Shown here one piece after another: positions 61,050-64,000 of a stretch of DNA of 64,000 bases. The stretch is from Acidobacteriaceae bacterium (GTDB lineage Bacteria > Acidobacteriota > Terriglobia > Terriglobales > Acidobacteriaceae): contig JAPWKE010000003.1 of NCBI GenBank assembly GCA_028283655.1, positions 558,001-622,000 of the forward strand. The letters are read 5' to 3'. The first letter of the stretch is position 1; each line of letters opens with the position of its first letter. Position numbers and translations under genes: made by a program. The notes beneath the pieces were generated by a model, which ran no database searches, had not been told where the DNA came from, and saw nothing but the letters and a program-made list of their open reading frames with translations.

Positions 61050-62126
61050 TCAGTAAGCCGGTTCACCGACCCATCGACCATCTTTGCACTCCGAATATCC
61101 CGCAGACAGGCGAAGTAGTTCGTCATTCCCGTACATCGCTATGTAGTCGTCGATTACCCAGTGACCGTTCTCTAGAATTGCCGTTACATTACCCTCCGAA
61201 TCGCCCCAATCTTCTTTGAACGCGAGCAGAGCATCAACTCGGTTCTCGCCGACTGCCCGGCTGCTGACGATCCGAAAGGAAGGTGGCGTCGCCGCATCGT
61301 TAGGCCCGGTGAAGAGACCTTCTTCTAACCAAGGCGTCGCGGGCTTTGACGTTTCGGCGAGAAGAATCTTGCCATAGCGCCGGTAGTAGCCTCGGTCGCA
61401 AGCCGCTAGCCCATCGATCTCTTGAACAAGCCGCTTGCTGAGAAGCGGCCAAAGCACCGTCTTTGCTTTTCCGGATGGAATTCCCAACGGCCTATATTTG
61501 GTGATGGCAGCGTAGAACTTCCGAATGGTTTCAATCGCCGCTTCGGGAGAATTGGGATGAACGGTAAGATCCTGCACGATGCACGCTTCGATACAAAACT
61601 TCAGCTTCGAAGACGGGAATGTCCCAACTGCTGGTTTTGCTTGGCCGGAAAATCGAGCAAAGCTCTCTGGCGGTCCCATCGAGAACTCAGCGAGAAGCGT
61701 GTACTCGCCTGGTTTGTCGAATGCAAATCCCGTGCCATCCTTGAGCGAGATGGCTCTGGTCGTAGAGATCGCCTGATACTGTTTGAGTACTGTGAGATCG
61801 GCTGCAGCATTCACTTTGGGGTCGGCCTGCGTTTTTCCTTGCCAGCGCATTGCGGTGCCGTCCGGCCCCGTGACTTTGAAATGCACAAAGTCGTTACCTT
61901 GCAGGCTGGCCAGTATCGGTTGCTCTGAGCGGCTATAAAGCTGAAAACCGAATGTCACAGGTTCGCCCATCGAGAAGAGCTGAGTTGTCGGGCGGATGAA
62001 GAAGTAAAGTTCTGGAGTTTTAACGACTGCCGTTGTCGCTCGATCCTGCTCACGGTGAGAGCATCCCAGGAAAAGTGGGATTACGAAAAACGACGATACC
62101 GTTACCCACCGACTCAACTTGCGCAT
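61050..62126 (-). CDS. Lipoprotein of unknown function
   Basis: The 358-residue product has a lipoprotein signal with lipobox LFLGC (Cys22). The mature N-terminal half looks like an Ig-type beta sandwich (YFFIRPTTQLFSMGEPVTFGFQLY, then GEYTLLAEFSM), and the C-terminal half (about 190-350) resembles a NTF2-like or DUF4878-like fold with FRIVSSRAVGENRVDALLAF and HWVIDDYIAMYGND. I know no precise family. It lies alone between an intact tRNA-Gly and a tRNA-Gly 3' half, in a segment that may have been inserted. The base composition is slightly lower in GC than its neighbours. Confidence 0.75.
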   Translation of the reverse strand: MRKLSRWVTVSSFFVIPLFLGCSHREQDRATTAVVKTPELYFFIRPTTQLFSMGEPVTFGFQLYSRSEQPILASLQGNDFVHFKVTGPDGTAMRWQGKTQADPKVNAAADLTVLKQYQAISTTRAISLKDGTGFAFDKPGEYTLLAEFSMGPPESFARFSGQAKPAVGTFPSSKLKFCIEACIVQDLTVHPNSPEAAIETIRKFYAAITKYRPLGIPSGKAKTVLWPLLSKRLVQEIDGLAACDRGYYRRYGKILLAETSKPATPWLEEGLFTGPNDAATPPSFRIVSSRAVGENRVDALLAFKEDWGDSEGNVTAILENGHWVIDDYIAMYGNDELLRLSAGYSECKDGRWVGEPAY

Positions 62127-62337
62127 AGTGAATTAGACACCGGCTAACGACGCTTTGCTCCTGGGGTTTTCGCGAGTCGGAGCTTACTGTCCATACTGTT
62201 CATTCTTGGGCGAACCGCAGGACACAGTATGCCGAGAGTGCAAGGAACGCGCAGAATGCAAATGGGTAGATACTTGTGAATCAGTCTTTTGCAGTAAACA
62301 CATGATGAGGCTAGGTGGGCCTTGAAGAAACAAAGGT

Positions 62338-62391
62338 AACGTCAGCTTCCCAAGCTCAATGTCGCCGGTTCGATCCCGGTCTCCCGCTCCA
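62338..62391 (+). pseudogene. 3' half of tRNA-Gly
   Basis: From AACGTCAGC onward this reads as a tRNA-Gly from the D-arm end: anticodon loop TTCCCAA (CCC), a nearly paired anticodon stem, an intact T-arm GCCGG-TTCGATC-CCGGT and acceptor CTCCCGC followed by TCCA. There is no 5' acceptor or full D-arm. The first 19 bases match the degenerate tRNA at 60904-60924, allowing for a two-base gap. It could be the missing 3' part of that gene. Confidence 0.65.
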
Positions 62392-62411
62392 AAAGATTTG
62401 TAAGCAGCAAG

Positions 62412-62445
62412 TAAGAAGGGCCGCTCATCAGAGCGGCCCTTCTTA
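62412..62445. terminator. Terminator hairpin next to the processing protease gene
   Basis: TAAGAAGGGCCGCTC at 62412-62426 and its reverse complement at 62431-62445 form a perfect 15-bp stem with a four-base loop, 15 bp downstream of the minus-strand protease gene. The tails are only moderately T-rich on both strands. Confidence 0.75.
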
Positions 62446-62460
62446 TTTGCTGCAGCCACA

Positions 62461-64000
62461 TTAGCGGCTTGCGGTTTGTTGTGCGCCGCCATGCTCTGAA
62501 GGCAGTTTGTGCAGGTACAGAGCTTCCGCTTCGGGGAAGTACGTGATCGCCTTGGCGATCTGCGGGTCCCATGCCGCGCGAACCATCATGCCCTGGGTCT
62601 GACCAAACTGAGCGGTGAAAAGCTCGGCCTTGATGCTGGTCTTGATCCATTCGATGTTCGTCTGCAAATCGGCATCGGTGTACTCGATCTTGTTCTCTTT
62701 CAGGAAGCTCTTGAAGTCGTTCATCACCGCATCGTCCACCACGAAGTCGCGGGGAACGCTGCTGTGCGTCGCGAGGTAGTGCTTGCTGAAGTTGAAGAAC
62801 GCATACTTCATCAACAGGACATCCTGCTGGTGGTTGCTCTTGATCTCTGCAATCTTCTCGTCGGGCGTGATGCCACCGCCACCGTACACCGTACGGCCGG
62901 AGTCGGTGAGCTTCACTTCCTTGTTCGTGTTGTTAGCCGGGGCCGCATCGTCACGAACGTAGAAGTAGTCGAAGCGCGATTCGCCCGAGTAGTCGCGCTG
63001 GATCAAGCGACCCGACGGGGTGAAGTAGTGGTACGTGGTCAGCGCAAGCCCGGTGTTCTCGCTGATCGGGAAGACCGTTTGCACAAGGCCCTTACCGAAG
63101 GTGGTTTCGCCCACGATCAGTGCGCGGTCATGGTCCTGAAGCGCGCCGGAGAGGATCTCCGCTGCCGATGCCGTGTTGCGGTTCACCAGCACGATGATCG
63201 GGTACTTGGCGTCCGAACCATGCGGCGAGCGATAGACCTGGTCAGGGAAGGCACGGCCACGCTGCGACACCACGATCTGTCCCTTCTGCAGGAACTTGTC
63301 GCTGACGTCGACAGCCATATTAAGCAGACCACCGGGGTTACCGCGGAGGTCGATCAGCAGACCTTGCAGGCCGGGACCAAACTTGTCCAGCGCGTCCTGC
63401 AACTCTTTTGCCGTCGTCTCCGAACCGAAGCTGGCAATGTGGACGTAGCCGATATGCGGCTTAAGTTCAAACGCGAGATCGACGGTAAGGTGCGGGATCT
63501 CGTCGCGGATCAGGTCAAAGGTCAGCGGCTTCGGCGAGCCTTCGCGAGCCATCACAACGATGACGTGCGTGCCACGCGGTCCCTTCAGCACAGACGCGAC
63601 GTCCGAGGAGTCCATCTTTTCCGTGCTCTTGCCGTCAACAGAGAGAATCACGTCGCCCGGACGAATGCCGGCGCGATAGCTCGGCGTTCCTTCAAACGGT
63701 GCGACGACGACGATCTTCGTGCCCTGCGGCTGAATCGTCATGCCCACGCCGAAGTACTTGCCCTGCTGGTCTTCGCGCATCTTGGCGAAAGCCTTTGGAT
63801 CGAAGAAGTTCGAGTGGGGATCAAGCGTATCGAGCATGCCTGGGATCGCGCCATCATAGATCGCCTTGTCCACCTGGTCGGTGTTCAGCTTGTCGGCGTA
63901 GTTGGCTTCCACAATAGAGTAGGCGTCGGTAAAGTTCTTCATCGAGTCGCGCAACGTGGACTCATCCGTTGCCGATTGTGCCGCCACACGGCCGCCGAGC
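62461..64000 (-). CDS. C-terminal processing protease, S41 family (partial at 5' end)
   Basis: The frame is open to the right edge, so the true start, probably with a signal or membrane segment, lies outside; GTG at 63987 is an internal candidate. From that position residues about 80-165 form a PDZ domain (YFGVGMTIQPQGTKIVVV, GIRPGDVILSVDGKS). The S41 peptidase core follows: LRGNPGGLLNMAVDVSD, VNRNTASAAEIL with the nucleophile Ser274 and TFGKGLVQTV with the general-base Lys299. Ctp proteases cleave C-terminal tails of periplasmic or membrane proteins. The tail of about 180 residues is charged (NHQQDVLLMKYAFFNF) and usual for the family. A terminator hairpin follows. Confidence 0.94.
   Translation of the reverse strand, partial: LGGRVAAQSATDESTLRDSMKNFTDAYSIVEANYADKLNTDQVDKAIYDGAIPGMLDTLDPHSNFFDPKAFAKMREDQQGKYFGVGMTIQPQGTKIVVVAPFEGTPSYRAGIRPGDVILSVDGKSTEKMDSSDVASVLKGPRGTHVIVVMAREGSPKPLTFDLIRDEIPHLTVDLAFELKPHIGYVHIASFGSETTAKELQDALDKFGPGLQGLLIDLRGNPGGLLNMAVDVSDKFLQKGQIVVSQRGRAFPDQVYRSPHGSDAKYPIIVLVNRNTASAAEILSGALQDHDRALIVGETTFGKGLVQTVFPISENTGLALTTYHYFTPSGRLIQRDYSGESRFDYFYVRDDAAPANNTNKEVKLTDSGRTVYGGGGITPDEKIAEIKSNHQQDVLLMKYAFFNFSKHYLATHSSVPRDFVVDDAVMNDFKSFLKENKIEYTDADLQTNIEWIKTSIKAELFTAQFGQTQGMMVRAAWDPQIAKAITYFPEAEALYLHKLPSEHGGAQQTASR

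Noticed and set aside
61022-62337. Group I or II intron splitting a tRNA-Gly
   Set aside because: The segment contains a complete tRNA gene and a lipoprotein gene on the other strand, and I saw no intron core or reverse transcriptase; insertion or tandem-gene exchange is simpler.
62184-62650. Minus-strand frames with GAGDRDRTGD and RETGIEPAT
   Set aside because: Antisense translation of the tRNA-Gly fragment and its surroundings, not a protein.
1-64000. CRISPR array or cas genes
   Set aside because: No regularly spaced repeats and no Cas motif were seen in any frame.
1-64000. Insertion sequences or transposases
   Set aside because: No DDE transposase, serine recombinase or tyrosine recombinase motif was found inside the window; the island claim rests on the tRNA fragment and the element-type genes only.

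Overview
The window looks like chromosomal DNA of an acidobacterium of the class Terriglobia (Granulicella/Terriglobus/Edaphobacter type). I infer this from the two Oar-like TonB-dependent receptors with an N-terminal carboxypeptidase-regulatory domain, the secreted NHL-repeat/Ig-like proteins, the dense set of exported glycoside hydrolases and esterases, and three copies of a membrane-anchored regulator carrying an acidobacterial 'EVFGR' signature. The genus is not established.

Layout. 1-5.2 kb is mobile-element-like: a partial RepA-type AAA ATPase, a long inverted repeat, a small XRE repressor, small unknown proteins, a gene interrupted by an amber codon just before an XRE-ImmA/IrrE protease gene, and a 5'-truncated arsC remnant. 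5.2-27.1 kb is a hemicellulose-utilisation locus. A beta-mannosidase (GH2) and regulator A lie on the minus strand. Divergent from them runs a plus-strand cluster of TonB receptor, NHL/Ig protein, a (beta/alpha)8 arabinofuranosidase-like hydrolase, GH39, GH1, GH5, an SGNH-type acetylesterase and a CE2-CE4 fusion esterase. At 27.6 kb the locus ends at an isolated 3' half of a tRNA-Ala gene. This looks like the right attachment site of an integrated island that extends past the left window edge.

27.8-41.6 kb holds a beta-propeller lipoprotein divergent from regulator B, a TolC/RND/adaptor efflux operon and a large LssY-C/beta-barrel fusion protein. 41.9-56.4 kb is a second polysaccharide locus directed at pectin, arabinogalactan and glucuronoyl decorations: GH28, a CE15 glucuronoyl esterase, GH35, regulator C, GH79, a GH55-like double beta-helix protein and a second TonB receptor. 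56.5-60.7 kb is a redox/electrophile-stress operon (SDR, old yellow enzyme, peroxiredoxin, AhpD-like protein) divergent from a LysR regulator. 60.9-64 kb carries an intact tRNA-Gly(CCC), two damaged tRNA-Gly pieces flanking a lipoprotein gene, and a C-terminal processing protease running off the right edge.

The most notable signal is the regulator trio A/B/C. Each has an N-terminal OmpR/CadC-like winged-helix region, one membrane segment and an extracytoplasmic domain, and each is transcribed away from a surface-glycan gene cluster. A and C are each followed on their own strand by one glycosidase gene. I propose these are ToxR-architecture glycan sensors controlling acidobacterial TonB loci. 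Annotations rest on reading translated motifs by eye; no database search was run.
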